A DNA stretch of 64,000 nucleotides from Stereum hirsutum FP-91666 SS1 (Eukaryota > Basidiomycota > Agaricomycetes > Russulales > Stereaceae), in assembly GCF_000264905.1 (NCBI RefSeq), contig NW_006763144.1, positions 372,001-436,000 of the forward strand, given 5' to 3'. The notes below the pieces were generated by a model. That model saw only the letters and a program-made list of their open reading frames with translations. It was not told the DNA's origin and made no database searches. This document shows positions 33,491 to 45,059 of this stretch, piece by piece. The stretch's first letter is position 1. Each line of letters begins with the position of its first letter. The position numbers were made by a program, and so were the translations under genes.

Positions 33491-35297
33491 ATGGCACCAG
33501 TGACTAACGCCCGCACTCTCTTCAACGAGGTACCTACTGGTACGTGCATATCTAAGTATCTTGTTAAATGAACGTGTAGGTCATCACTCACTGCGCTTGG
33601 GCAATATGGAACAAATCGTCGAACAGGTTATCCTGTCCCCGGACGGACTACTGTACACGACACATCGCAGACGATCGACCTGGATAATGTCCCTCTCGAG
33701 GGTGGAATCCTTATAAAGACGCTCGTCCTGTCGATCGACCCATACATTCGGGGCAGAATGAGGGCCCCTGAGCCTAAGGCCAAAAGTTACTCAGTGAGTT
33801 CTCTTGTGCAGAAACATCGAATTATGTCCTCTTTCTGAAGAATTGAACAGCCACCGTTCGCAATTGGAGAACCGTAAGCTCCTTTGGTCACGCGAACATG
33901 TCGTGGGGACACTAATGGCTCGTCGACGTCATCTCGACAGAATCACCAATTATGGAATTGGTGTCGTTCTTAGGTCTGAGAAGTCCGGGTATGCAAAGGG
34001 TGATCATGTCTCTGGCATTCTTCGTAAGCAATTCCAGTTGACCATGCTAGGATTTCTGTGTTGATGCATCATATCTTGCTCGACTGCAGCCTTCCAGGAG
34101 TATACCGTCCAGAAGGATCCGTCTTCGCTGAAGAAACTTGTAAATGCCGGTCTTCCGTGGGAGGTCTACCTTGGTACCTTGGGGATGCCTGGTATGCACC
34201 ATCTCTTTGATGAAGCGTCTATGCGCACTTACAAGTAAAACCTATATCGCTAGGTCAAACAGGTGCACATCTACTTCTGATATGGTTTCGAGAAACTTCC
34301 ACACTCACAGATAGACAGCCTACTATGGATGGAAAGAATTCTCCGCAGCAAAGAGGGTGGGTAGCCCGAAAACTTTATCCTGTATATCCGCTGATTATTG
34401 ACGACATGGCAGGGAGAGACGGTCTTCGTGACCACCGCAGGTATTATTTCAGCCACCTGAACATTCTCATTCTATGTTAGCACTGAATATCTATTTTTCA
34501 CATTCGCAGGCGGACCTGTCGGTAGCCTCGTCGTGGAACTGGCCAAACTCGACGGTCTTAAAGTCATTGGCTCTGCCGGAAGCGAAGAGAAAGTCGAGTT
34601 CGTTCGCAGTCTCGGTGGCGATGTCGTCTTCAACTATAAGACCACGAGTACAAGGGAGGTGCTCGAGCGTGAGGGTCCAATCGATATGTATGTAACTCTC
34701 AATATATCCTCCTCTGTGCTGATCGAGTCTGACCGGGTTGGACAGATACTGGGTTAGTCACTGGAGCGATGTCTATGGCGCAGCAATTAGCTGACATTTT
34801 CATATTCGCCAGGACAATGTCGGTGGAGAGATTCTCGACCTGGCGCTTGAGTATGCCAATACCGATGGCCGATTCATCGTGAGTGCTTGCTACTGATTGT
34901 GCCCCTTTCCTTCGACTAACGATCCTGCTTCATGTGACATAGCAATGTGGCGCCATCTCCATGTACAACGACCCCTCGTTCCCTGGTATCAGAGTGAGAC
35001 ATTCGCATTTCTTTCCTCGTATATTTCTCTGACCATTGGTGACCTCTTGCTTTCACAATTCAGAACTATACGCAAATCTTCCGGAAGCAGCTCACGATGC
35101 ACGGTCTGCTCGTGCCCAGACTCGCCCACAAATACGAAGAAGAATTCTACCGCGTCATAGTCCCACTCGTGAAAGAGGGGAAGATCAAGCACAAGGAGGA
35201 TATCTCTAAGGGGCTGGAGACTGCCAGTCAGGGTATAGCGGACGTTCAGCAGGGGAAGAACAAGGCGAAGAAGGTGATTTTGGTCGCGGAAGAATGA
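33491..35297 (+). CDS. Zinc-independent MDR oxidoreductase, copy 2
   Basis: Close paralogue of the gene at 31054, same strand and same exon plan. It starts at the ATG at 33491 (MAPVTNARTLFNEVPTG). Motifs: SQTIDLDNVPLEGG, LVLSIDPYIRGRM (about 33727-33765), TNYGIGVVLRSE, AGLPWEVYLGTLGMPG, a 9-nt exon at 34254-34262, AYYGWKEFSAAKRGETVFVTTA, Rossmann loop GGPVGSLVVELAKLDGLKVIGSAGS (about 34508-34585), WDNVGGEILDLALEYANTDGRF, QCGAISMYND, LTMHGLLVPRLAHKYEEEFY and AKKVILVAEE. It is more like copy 3 (61496-63256) than copy 1 at several places (TTAGGPVGSLVV, ISMYN, LTMHG), which fits the inverted duplication proposed below. It looks intact; substrate unknown. Confidence 0.88.
34254..34262 (+). other. 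9-nt micro-exon of MDR copy 2
   Basis: GTCAAACAG lies between acceptor gctag and donor gtgcac. It supplies the residues G-Q-T between LGMP and AYYGW. Confidence 0.75.
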
Positions 35298-35846
35298 ACT
35301 CGAGTGGCAGAGAGCCTGGCTTCATGTAGGATGGTAGTATTACCCGTGCCGTGTACGATAGTCAGGTAATGTGTAGGACGTGAATAGTCCGTGACACGCA
35401 TAGTCATAGCCGCACGAGATTGCAAAGAACCCATGATATCTTCACAGGCAAAATTTACTGTCCAAGTCCGTGCGCTACGATCGTCTTAGCAGCAGTTAAC
35501 TTTCCAGATGGGTGCATGCTTAAGACTCAGGGTGTTGCATCATGAACGTTGTATGGGGGAAAGGATCTCAGGCAAATGTGGGACACAAATAATATGATAA
35601 TCTGCTCGATGGCAAGTAGTTGAATACAAGCTCTTAGCTGCAGAGGGCGGTACAAACACAACAATCAAAAAAGGGAGGAGAAGGAAGGAGACGTTATTCA
35701 AAGGGTGGTCACCGATAAACCATATCGATCTTCACTCCAACAATTCGCGTTCGCGCACCGTCGGACGAATGCAGAGGGCGCTATCAGGGGGGAACGCAGC
35801 CAGTAGCGAATGTAGCCTTAAACTGCCAAAAAAAAACCCCCCGCGG

Positions 35847-36254
35847 TCAATATAACAGAAAGGAGGACCTATGGGTCTCAGCCGAAGCCAGAATTAAGCG
35901 TACAGGGGGAGTGCAGCATCGGCCCGTCGTAACAGGTGTCGCTGGACAATTGCCTGAAGGTAAGGGATGGACGCATCCTATACCGTATAGTGTTCCATTG
36001 GGGGGAGGTATCTACAGAGTCTCATATGTGAGTCAATGTAAGGCTATCAAGGCACTCTCAACTTACATGAACATAGCTAGCGCAACACTCAGCTACGCTG
36101 GGTGGGGGACAGGTGAATGCATTTACAGAAGTCACCTAGTAGAAAGGATAATTATCAGTATATCATCCAGGCGGAGGACGGCCGACAGAGGGAGACTGAC
36201 AGAGACCAAGGCGGTCAAAGCAACGACAATATGGGTGTACGAGAAGGCGATCAT
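35847..36254 (-). CDS. Small cysteine-rich secreted protein (95 aa, seven Cys)
   Basis: Unassigned small secreted protein. Exon 1 (36254-36201) and exon 2 (36135-36067) join to give a signal peptide (MIAFSYTHIVVALTALVS then VTSVNA). The mature part reads FTCPPPSVAECCASYVH. Exon 3 (36011-35847) continues GTLYGIGCVHPLPSGNC and TTGRCCTPPV. The Cys order C...CC...C...C...CC recalls hydrophobins but lacks the eighth Cys and the usual spacing, so I do not call it one. Total coding length is 288 nt with consistent phases. The first donor (gtcagt) is weak. A TATAAAG box lies at 36334-36328. The whole unit, flanks included, has an inverted and disrupted copy at 54480-56175. Role unknown; effector-like or wall-associated are possibilities. 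Confidence 0.6.
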
Positions 36255-36327
36255 GTTGTCGATGTTGTGCGATGCTAGAGAGACGAGTGGGTTGTTGTCT
36301 GTTGTCAAAAGACGTTTCCGACGTCCT

Positions 36328-36334
36328 CTTTATA
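36328..36334 (-). promoter_or_regulatory. TATA box of the cysteine-rich secreted protein gene
   Basis: TATAAAG on the minus strand, 74-80 bases before the ATG. It sits in an 18-base word (tataaagaggacgtcgg region) that is identical in front of the pseudogene copy at 55416. Confidence 0.65.
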
Positions 36335-37095
36335 CCACTGGGGCGTAACCTCTCCGGCAAAGCGCATGCAGTTAGAACCAACGGAGAAGCAAATGAACGC
36401 CCCAATGGTCACTTCACACTCTACCTTACGAGCAGGCGTAGGCTCAAAGTCGAAAAACGGTTTGTATGGGAGGCATGATACTGCATGGACATATCTCGAG
36501 GTCCTAGCGAGAGGGCAAATGAATGTAACGGGCGGCCACTGGCAGGTTATAGTAGAATACAGCGAGACCCGTGAACAACGACCCCAGGCGCGATTGTGTA
36601 CAGTGTCCACAAAGAAGTGGTAAGGTGGCAATCAACTCCAGCTAGCAAGCTCCATAACAAGGCTCTGTATAGAGGCAGAAGCGAAAACATGGTCATTTTT
36701 GGCATGCCAGTACACTAGAGAGGCCGGCGATGTCGAAATGGCGAGATGTCTGAAGTACTCAGGCTCAAGGCCAGTGGCAAAGCATACAGTGGACATCGCC
36801 AAATAGACCTAGTAATGCCAAAACAATATATGTTTGAGCATTGAGAGTAACTTCAAGTGAGGGATATACATATGTGAAATGCCTGTGGTTGGTTAGACAA
36901 ATGTTATGCAAACGCCACGTTCAACTTGGTCACCGTCCGTGAAAAAGTCGTGGACGACCCTTCCCTATGGCGCACGCCAGCCTTCCGGAGCTCGGAGCCG
37001 GACGTGTCACCGTCATCTGCGTGATGTTCAGGTTGCCCCGCGAGTGTTCATCCCCCAACCCGCCTCCATCAATGCCACAATCATTCAGTACAGCA

Positions 37096-39058
37096 GGCGC
37101 CTTCAAAGAGACATAGGCTTCAACTTTCAACACAGTCATTGCGAGCGTAGTGTCGAAATGTTTCTGCGTACGTTCTCTTGACTTCCTCTTGTAATTTTGC
37201 GCATACTACTTATACAGTGAACGACCACGGTCAAACCTGTCTCTGATATTTATGTGGCGCAGCCTTATGCGCGTCCGCGTCCTGACGTGACAGAATTGTC
37301 TGATAGATTCTGTAGACCCAGATCGTGCCCAAATTTCCAAGTGGAAAAATTTAGCTTGGGCGCATAGTAAGAGCGAGGTCGGGGGAAGACCTAGGCCTAT
37401 GGGGAATTATCTTGAAAGCTCCCACATCCCCATTATTAGTCTCTTTCGTTCATAATGGCCTGGATATGTCAGGCGTTGAATGTTTGGGTGACTATGACCA
37501 TCTGGTCTACTCGAGGAACGCAGATGCCCCCCCATTCCTCTAGATGCGCCATCCCTTCTTTTCATATACGCCCACGCCTCGGGATTATCGGGGCAAAAGC
37601 TCGATGAAGATGCGGCCGTTGCAGCCGATGCAGGACGAGCCACAGTGAAACATTGGCCTAAACATGAAAGCAAACAGAAAAGATTCAAACCTCCTATCTA
37701 GGCCATTCTTTCATTGAGACCATGAACGATAGTCATCCATCCTGGCCATAGTAGACTGTGCGATGGACATCATTCTTTGTGCCGTCCGTCTCGAGACAGC
37801 TTGCTCCGGGACGCCAGGATGTACGTTCCTAGAAACTTATCAACCCACCTCCACCGAGATGTTGCGACTCACACTCATCGCAATGGCAGAGTCACCCATC
37901 TCGCTCCCAGAGTGTGGTATGGTGTTACACTTCATCGTCCGCTGAGACACACCTCGAGGGGAGTAACTCACCAAGTAAGACTGATACAGAGTTTTGAGGT
38001 GTATAAGCATGCTGCCTCGTTCATCCGCGCTGCGGACCCAGTACGACATTGTGGCTAGGAAAGAGCGTAGCTATAGTTATCACTGGCGCGGGCATCGTTG
38101 CTTGAGTCCCGGGAGCGTAGCGTGAAAAATCTACGAACGCGACAACGCAGCATTCCGATGACGGAAGGAGACAAGTTGAAACGGTTGCACAATAAAGGGC
38201 TCGTCGCCCAAAACGGACGGAGGATTGCGCCGCGTTTTCGGTGCCTGTATTTTAGACCGGGTGGCGTGTGGCGCTACATCACGACCTTGGTTTTTTTCAA
38301 GCATCGACGAACACGGACACCAAATGCAAAATATGGCAGTGCTATTCTTCCTCCCGTACGGTTTCTGTCGACAATTGACATACACTCACTTGAGGTATCT
38401 GAATCCTACGTGAACCGCTGCAGTGTCCAGCGGCGCAAGTTCACCTCAGGCCTCAAGCTTCAAGCTTCAAGCTTCAAGGTCAAGGTCAAGGTCACCTCCC
38501 CTACCCGGCGCAGTCGCAAACCATCTAAGCATAACTCTCAACCTCTATCAACCTTCCATCGACCCTGCCCATGTCATCGAGATTCGACATCGACGTCATC
38601 GAAACTTGCCGCCCTGTTCAAGTTTCAACATCGAACACATAGATACATTGCCCTTGATGGAACGTTGCACATCCTCCATCGAGGCGCCGAGGGGACTTTG
38701 CAATGATCATGACGGTGCATGACTCCACACATGTTCATGTACGGTGCGCTATTCTGGTCTGACCACTCACCAGAGCTGAGACTCAGAGCACGGTGACCGC
38801 GTTCCTGGTGGTCGGCTCAGTGCTCACACCGATGCCAATGCCCGAACAAAACGCGAAGGAGAGGATGGAGCAAAAATATAGGATTATACGTCTATTGGAG
38901 GATTCGACTTGGTTTGATCTCACGTTACGAGCACACGGTCAATAACTTACCCCGACTTCTACGCCATCATGATCCTTCATACATCCCTTCCCTCCCTCAC
39001 CGCCCCAACCCACCCCAACCCATCCCCTCAACAACTCAAACCGCATCGTAACGCAAAC
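37096..39058. other. Gene-poor stretch with simple repeats
   Basis: About 2 kb. A minus-strand frame at 37407-37688 and another near 37860-38049 (ending SAIAMSVSRNISVE) could be scraps of a membrane-protein tail, but no helices or domain were found to support a gene. CAAGCTT heptamers followed by AAGGTC hexamers run at about 38453-38493. A C-rich 3' flank of the BAG gene lies at 38990-39058. Confidence 0.4.
38453..38493. repeat. Simple repeat, CAAGCTT then CAAGGT units
   Basis: About four heptamer copies (tcaagctt register) pass directly into three hexamer copies (caaggt). Visible directly in the sequence. Confidence 0.85.
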
Positions 39059-40634
39059 TCAAACCCCAACCCCCCTCCCCTCCCTACTCTCCCTCCACCC
39101 CCCATCCAACCTATCCAACAACCCCTGCACGACCCTCACCGCCTCCTTCCTCTCCCTTCTCGCGTCCTCCCATCCGCCCTCGAAGCTTACGGCGTCGAGT
39201 TTGAGAAGGGCTTGGAGGAGGAGCTCGCCGAGGCGGGTGTGTTCAAATTCGAGGGTTTGTTTTGTTGGTTGTTGCGAGTTCGACGGATGCGAGGTTGAAG
39301 GGGGAGTTGAATGAGATGGTGTTGAGGTGGCGGATGGGTAGGAAGGATCTGAGGTGGGTGTAGCGCCCGGTGCAGGCGCAGCAACATCCTCGTACGTCTC
39401 CGTCCCACTCGGTATCGACCCATTCCCATTCCCATTCGCCCGTCCACCCGATACCCCGATATCGCCCAAAAACCTCTCCACGTCCGGTTCGAGCGTCTTC
39501 TGCACCTTCGCCAGTTCAGCTCTTATAGTCTCGATGGTGCTCGCTTCCGTACGGGGCGCGGGCGGGAGGGGTCGTTCGTTCTTCTGTGCATTTGAAGAGT
39601 TGGAGGAAGCAGAAGTGGAGGAGGGTTCTTGGAGGGGGGTGTGTTCGAGGAGGAGGAGATGCGAGCCGGGTTGGATTTGGTAGGCTGATACTAAGGGGAT
39701 GAGAGGGCGTTAGTACGTGTGCGGAAGTTAAGAGGGCGGAGGAGAGACAAAGAGGAATAGAAGCGGGGAAAGGATCGGCACGGAACTATCGTGAACGTGG
39801 AGAGGCTGAGCGATGGGCAGCGGGACGAGTGTAAGCTTGTAACCTTAAATCAGACGGATCGGGGGATAGATGGATGGATAGAGGAACAAACGGCATCGGA
39901 GCTGTGCGATGGATTCAGATAGGATACGCGGTTGGGAGGACGATGACGAGGAGAGCGTCAAGCGATAATAGGTATCGCACAGTCATTTCGGGAGATAGAG
40001 ATGAGGCGGATGAAAACGTCGTGTTTTTTCGAGCGTGAGGGGGTCAAATGACCATATCGCGCGCGTATCCTTGTGATTTGTGCACGTCCCGAGACAAGGA
40101 TACACGAGTTTAGTTGGGTTGATCCGCGTAAGTTTAACGGCACGGAGGGATGCGATGGAGGGGATATAGCCTCCTCGTGCTCGCAGCATGCCCGACGCGT
40201 CAGTCCTGATTGTTCTCACTGGTGTTACGCGAGAGCGGAGCACGGGGGCAACAAAAGCAGGAGGAAGGACAAAAGGAGACTTACGAGGGGCATTGTCATC
40301 TTTCATTACTGCGCCGGAATGGATGAGCTTGAAGGAGGCGGGCGGCAGGTGTGTGTGATCCGCGAGGGATGCGCGCAGAGCACCGAGTTTTGTGTCTGGA
40401 GACGGAAAGGGAAACGAGAGCCTATTTTTTTTTCTGGAATGAGAACGGGATATGAGACGAGATAGATATGGAGAGTACGTACCGTTCGCGGCCCCATTTG
40501 ACGTGTAATTCGCCAGAAGACTGTTTCTTGGGAGAAAAGAAGGAGCGCATGGCTGTAAGAAAGAGGACAAAGGCAAGAACGGCGGATGCGATGAGCGGCG
40601 AGGTTGGGTCGAGTGGAAAGAGGTGGTCGAACAT
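39059..40634 (-). CDS. BAG-domain Hsp70 co-chaperone with N-terminal membrane anchor (Snl1/BAG1-like)
   Basis: Nucleotide-exchange factor for Hsp70, probably tethered to the ER or nuclear envelope like yeast Snl1. It starts at the ATG at 40634 (MFDHLFPLDPTSP). The transmembrane helix is LIASAVLAFVLFLTAMRSFF. It is followed by a ubiquitin-like domain (LHVKWGRERLSFPFPSPDTKLGALR, ASFKLIHSGAVMKDD, then after an intron SAYQIQPGSHLLLLE). A Ser-rich linker leads to the BAG helices: IETIRAELAKVQKTLEPDVERFL, then a Gly/Asn/Pro/Ser/Thr-rich insert, then RLGELLLQALLKLDAVSFEGG and RRERKEAVRVVQGLLDRLDGGW. The stop is at 39059. One intron (40284-39691) is 594 bp, long for this locus. It is divergent from the MAPKK gene. 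Confidence 0.85.
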
Positions 40635-40826
40635 GAGCTGCCTCTGCTGTGGCTCATCGTGGAGCGGCGCGGTGGGCGGAGGCAGCGCCGGACCCCGGGG
40701 AGCTGCTGCGTACGTAAGGGCACGTGGCGGACGGATGATCTCATCGGCGTCGTCTCCCTCTTCAAAACGCTACATAACGCTGCCGCCAACTCGCCCGTCC
40801 CCTCCATCCCCTTCGTCCTCGCCGCC
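40635..40826. promoter_or_regulatory. Divergent promoter, BAG co-chaperone / PBS2-like kinase
   Basis: Only 192 bases separate two head-to-head ATGs of two stress-response genes, so they may be co-regulated. No TATA box was recognised. Confidence 0.5.
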
Positions 40827-43103
40827 ATGTCTGACCCCGCACCACACGACGCACCAGCCCCAGCACCCGCGCGCAGGCCGCCACCTTTCCCCCAGGCCTC
40901 CAGGAATCCCCCAGTTCCCCCAGGCCGATCCGTCTCCAGTCTGCTCGCCAACAGAGGCTCCGGCGCGACCCCCATACCCCCATCTCTTCAGGCAAAAATG
41001 GCTGCCGTACGATTACTTTCTATTTCAGTTTTTTAATCATTCTAATCGCTTCACAGATGGCCAACCGTGCTTCCAAATCGCCCGCCCAACCCGTAGACCA
41101 AGCCACCGCAGCCTTCCAGCGCGCCACCCTCAACGATGGCCCAGCTCACCCCGTCCTCCGCCCACACAACGCTGCATCCGGCCACATGCAAAACGGTGCT
41201 CGCCCTCCCCCGCCATCTCTCGCTGCCAAGGCCGGCCCCGGCGGCATGAAGCGCAACAGACCGGGCTTCAAACTCAGTGACATCACTGGCGATCCCAACG
41301 GCCCTGGTCCCTCTGGCGGCGCTGCTGGTGCAGGCCTCGGAGCAGGCGCACCCTCACTCGCGGAGGACTCTCCCTCATGGCCCCCTCGACGACCACAGGA
41401 CAGCTTCGGCACCCCATTTTCTAATTTTGGGAAGATCGTGTACGTTTTCCTTTCATGCCCTTTCGCACTGCTCTTTCGTATTTGTTGTTCATCCTTGGTA
41501 TGTCGGATGTCGTAATCGCGCAATGCACACAGTGATCCGAGCGGCGCGTTGAATTTCGGAGGCAAAGCTGTCCTACACGCTTCCGGCGTCGACTTTTCGA
41601 ACGGTTCTTCCTTCGCGATCAATATGACTCAGCTACAACTCGAGGACGAGCTCGGAAGAGGCGCGTACGGGACGGTAAAGAAGGTCCTCCATAAACCGAC
41701 TAACGTCGCTATGGCCATGAAGGTGAGCCCTCACAAACTTCCGTTCATGCACACCGTGCCTCTCCGCGTTCACCTCGCCCATCTCGCTACATCATGCACA
41801 CTGTACCCCGTTCCTTACCCCGCATGTGCTCCACTACCCCGCTTCTGGACTGCCAATCGAAATTAATACGTCCCGTATCTCAACCCTTCTTTCCTTGCAC
41901 CTCATAATCACTATCTTCCCTGTGACGATATAATTTCTGACAACCTCCTCCCACCACGGCCCTTTATGCCCCTATCCCCCTCTTCGCATCGCTTCCCTGT
42001 CAACAGGAAATCCGACTAGAGCTCGATGAATCGAAGCTCAATGGCATCATCATGGAGCTCGATATTCTACATCGCGCTATGCACTCCTCCATCGTCGAGT
42101 TCTACGGTGCCTTCTTCATCGAGTCGTGCGTTTACTACTGCATGGAGTATATGGACGCCGGCAGTCTCGATAAGCTCTATGGGGCGGGCGTGCCAGAGGA
42201 TGTGTTGGCGAGGATCGTGAGCAGTATGGTGAAGGGGCTCAAGTTTTTGAAGGACGATCTGCAGATCATCCATCGAGGTGCGTTTTTCCTTTTCGTCGAC
42301 TTTCAAAATGGTTGAAGGGCTGACGTCGGTGGTAATACGCAGATGTGAAACCGACGAATGTGTTGGTCAATCGGAAAGGACAGATCAAGCTCTGTGATTT
42401 CGGTGTATCGGGTCAACTCGAAAAATCACTAGCAAAGACCAACATCGGCTGTCAATCCTACATGGCGGTACGCATCTTCTTCCCTCATTCCCTTCCCCAT
42501 ATCTAATCTCTGCCCCTCCCTATTTCCCCTCCTCCATCTTCCCCAAAATACAAAAAAACAGCCCGAACGAATCAAAGGCGAGTCCCAAAACTCACTCACG
42601 ACCTACACCGTCTCCTCCGACGTCTGGTCCCTCGGGCTCGCCACGATCGAGATCGCGATCGCGAACTACCCGTACCCGCCCGAGACGTACTCGAACGTGT
42701 TCGCGCAGCTGACGGCGATCGTCCATGGCGATCCGCCCGAGTTGCCGGAGGAGAAGTATTCGAGGGTGGCGAGGGAGTGGGTCGCTTGGTGTCTTGTGAA
42801 GAGGCCGGAGGGGAGGGCGAGTTATACGGAGTTGATGGTGAGTTTTTTTTTTTCGTTTTCCCCCTCGTTTTGTTTGGCGCTCTTGGGCACTTCTTGGTGT
42901 GGCCGGGAGTGGATGGTTGAATGGTGCTAATTACTGTGATTTTGCGTTCCCAGAGCCATCGATGGATGAGAGAAGACGCGGAACGGGAAGTCGATATGCC
43001 AGGTTGGGTAGAGACGGCGCTTGCGTGGCGGGTGGCGAATAAAGAGAAGGTGGAGAAGGAGAAGGACCAAAAGGCGAGAGAGGCCGAGTCGGCTTCTTCG
43101 TAA
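40827..43103 (+). CDS. PBS2: MAP kinase kinase, PBS2/HOG-pathway type
   Basis: Dual-specificity kinase that activates the Hog1-type p38 MAP kinase in osmotic and oxidative stress. The start at 40827 ([20 protein letters not shown]) opens a Pro/Ala-rich N-terminus of about 190 residues. The kinase domain begins with [19 protein letters not shown] (Gly-rich loop, about 41640) and [15 protein letters not shown] (Lys, split by an intron of about 290 bases). [13 protein letters not shown] is at about 42142. The catalytic loop [14 protein letters not shown] is split by an intron (about 42279-42342), followed by [11 protein letters not shown] (DFG, about 42393). The activation segment [18 protein letters not shown] carries the S-x3-T sites expected of MAPKKs. 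Then [15 protein letters not shown], and a coiled-coil-like Lys/Glu tail ending 43103. The PBS2 assignment (rather than STE7 or MKK1) rests on the activation segment and on [16 protein letters not shown]. Confidence 0.9.
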
Positions 43104-44783
43104 AGCGACGGGTTGGAGGGCTCTGGGGGAAAGAGGAAAAGCTATGAATTTTGGCCATCGGGACTGGGGGAAGAGATACGGTCGTTCCGCCCTGGATGGT
43201 TGGTGAGGTCTTGATGGCTTGGTTTTGGTGATGTGTTGTGGGAGGCCCATCGTGGTTGGGGGAGGGGAAGGGAATCAATGTGGAGGGGAGGGGAGGTGGG
43301 TGTGGTAGGTGTGTAGGGCGTGAACGGAGTGGGGCGCTTGTTTTTTTTTCGCGCTCAGCGTCGCGCTGCGGCCGCCTGCGTCTATGGCCAGTCAAGAAAT
43401 TCGCGAAGACTTGCCGTGGATGGTCGGTCGTCGATATCGTGGCACGATGACCTCGATTGACTCTCTCGCCTCTTACCTCTGGTTCCACGCGATCATCCCA
43501 ACTTCAAACACCATTCTGTTTTGCTCATCTTGTCACCCGCTCACCCTGACCCACCCACCTGCCCATATGCAAGTCCCCGCCCTCTGGCTGGTCCGTCTCA
43601 TCGCATCGTCTCTGCTATACACGCAATCTACATCTTCGCAGGTGATGTCTTTGGGATAGAGAATGGGAATGGCTAGGTAGATGGATGGATGGATGGATGG
43701 ATGGTGCTTGGGGAGGTGTGGGGTGGAAGCGTGAACGCTCCTCGTTCGTCGAGACACTATATCTGGAGGAAAGTAGGAATAGGACGAGGCCGGCTGCGCG
43801 GGACGATACCGTCGGGGTTGACAAACTTGATTATCTGTGATGGATGGCGGATACGGGTTGTCGGTCTTGGATTATCTTTCTTTGGGGATCGGGAAGGGTA
43901 TGGGAGATGATGGTGGGTGCGGTGGTGTGTGGGCTCTTTGTCGTCGTCGTTCTCGCTGTGCTCGACGGCCTTGATGGCTATCGGGTTTCGGGTTTATCAT
44001 GATGATGTGGTGTATACGTACGGACGCTACGTTACGACCACTTTTCGATGCGATACTGACTTTCTGGGCGATGGTTTACTCAGTATTGGGGGTTTTATTT
44101 ACACGTATTGATCATGGACTCGGACGGTTATATATTGTATTCCCTTTTTTACATACATTTTTCATCCACTTGTTTGTGTTTCTTCAATGTGTGTTTGTGT
44201 TTCTTCAATGTGTGTGTCTGTGTGTGTTGTTTGTGTGTCTTTGTTCACGTGTTCTTCTCATCCCATCCCATTTCGCCTCATCTCATTCTCATTCTCGTCT
44301 CAATCTCATTCTTGTCTCGTCTCATTCTCATTCCCATCCCTTCCCGTCTCATCTCCTCTCATCTCGTCACATCCGTGCAATCTAGTATCTTACCCGCTGC
44401 TTCCCTGCTATCGGTCATCTGTCACCTCTCAATCTCTGCTTCGCTTTGCATTGTTTGGAAGTATGTACTGTATCATATGATATTGATATGTTTGACTTTT
44501 TTTGTGCGTTCGGGTTTTTTGTGAGGCTGCGATTTGTTCTCAATTCGTTCTGAGGCTGCGGGTTGTTGTAGTACGGTATATACTGTCGTAATGAGTGTGT
44601 GTATAGAGGACTGTTCATTCACTTCCATGCTCTGGATTTTTTTTCTCTTTGGGGGAGACTCGGCGTCATTATTTATGGACCCAAACAAACTGGGTCCAGT
44701 CGCCCCTTGTACCGTGCGCCACACGCCACACGGAGGCAAAGGGAGTTCGGAGCCGAGAACGCGGCGCGATGGGTCGTCTTTTC
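43104..44783. other. Intergenic between PBS2-like gene and Ngaro element
   Basis: About 1.7 kb without a supported gene. It holds a (GATG)n microsatellite at about 43678-43703, a 21-bp tandem duplication around tgtgtttgtgtttcttcaatg (about 44172-44213), and a C/T-rich CTCAT/CTCATT run at about 44260-44370. Confidence 0.5.
43678..43703. repeat. GATG tetranucleotide microsatellite
   Basis: About six uninterrupted ATGG units read directly in the sequence. Confidence 0.9.
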
Positions 44784-45059
44784 TTGGGCTAAGATGTGAG
44801 TTTTCGCAAATCCAATTCGACCCCACAGCACGACACCTCCGCTCTGTCTCACCATTTCTCTGCCGCGTCGTCCGCGACCGCGATGAGTCCCCAGGGACGG
44901 GGCACACCGACTCGGCACCAGTCACTCGGATGAGTGTGGGACCCTGGTGTCAGTGGAGTGGCGACGCTTTGGCCTACGTTCTAGTACAAAGCGCCGGCAC
45001 TTCACAAGCGGATCAGCGTGTCTTTCTGGTTGCTCCGGCATCTCGTGTTTCTTCCTTTA

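Larger units (their letters stand above)
35575..37095 (-). repeat. Inverted duplication, arm 1 (cysteine-rich gene with flanks)
   Basis: Reading the minus strand from about 37095 down to 35575 matches the plus strand at about 54480-56175. Anchors are the GTTGAACGTGGCGTT word (36917-36931 against 54613-54627), CCTTGAGCCTGAGTACTTC (about 36765 against 54983), the TATA region, the ATG, and a 26-base identical stretch around AGCTAAGAGCTTGTATTCAAC (about 35615-35640 against 56099-56124). Divergence between anchors shows the duplication is not recent. Confidence 0.8.

Noticed and set aside
35847..36254. Calling the cysteine-rich protein a hydrophobin
   Set aside because: Only seven cysteines are present and the spacing after the first CC pair and the end do not match the eight-Cys hydrophobin pattern.
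36305..36600. Minus-strand frame with RKVECEVTIGAF...QWYKEDVGNVF, matched by a similar translation at about 55345-55440
   Set aside because: It looks like a conserved protein end, but it spans the TATA box of the secreted gene and lies directly upstream of its ATG; the copy at 55 kb has a stop in this frame. The match is better explained by promoter duplication.
37407..38049. Possible minus-strand gene with GQCFTVARPASAATAASSSS and SAIAMSVSRNISVE
   Set aside because: No helices or domain upstream, and splice sites between the two frames are weak. Kept only as a note in the intergenic entry.
43381..43659. Open frame starting MASQEIREDLPW
   Set aside because: No homology recognised, sits in 3' flank with microsatellites, and no splice partner.
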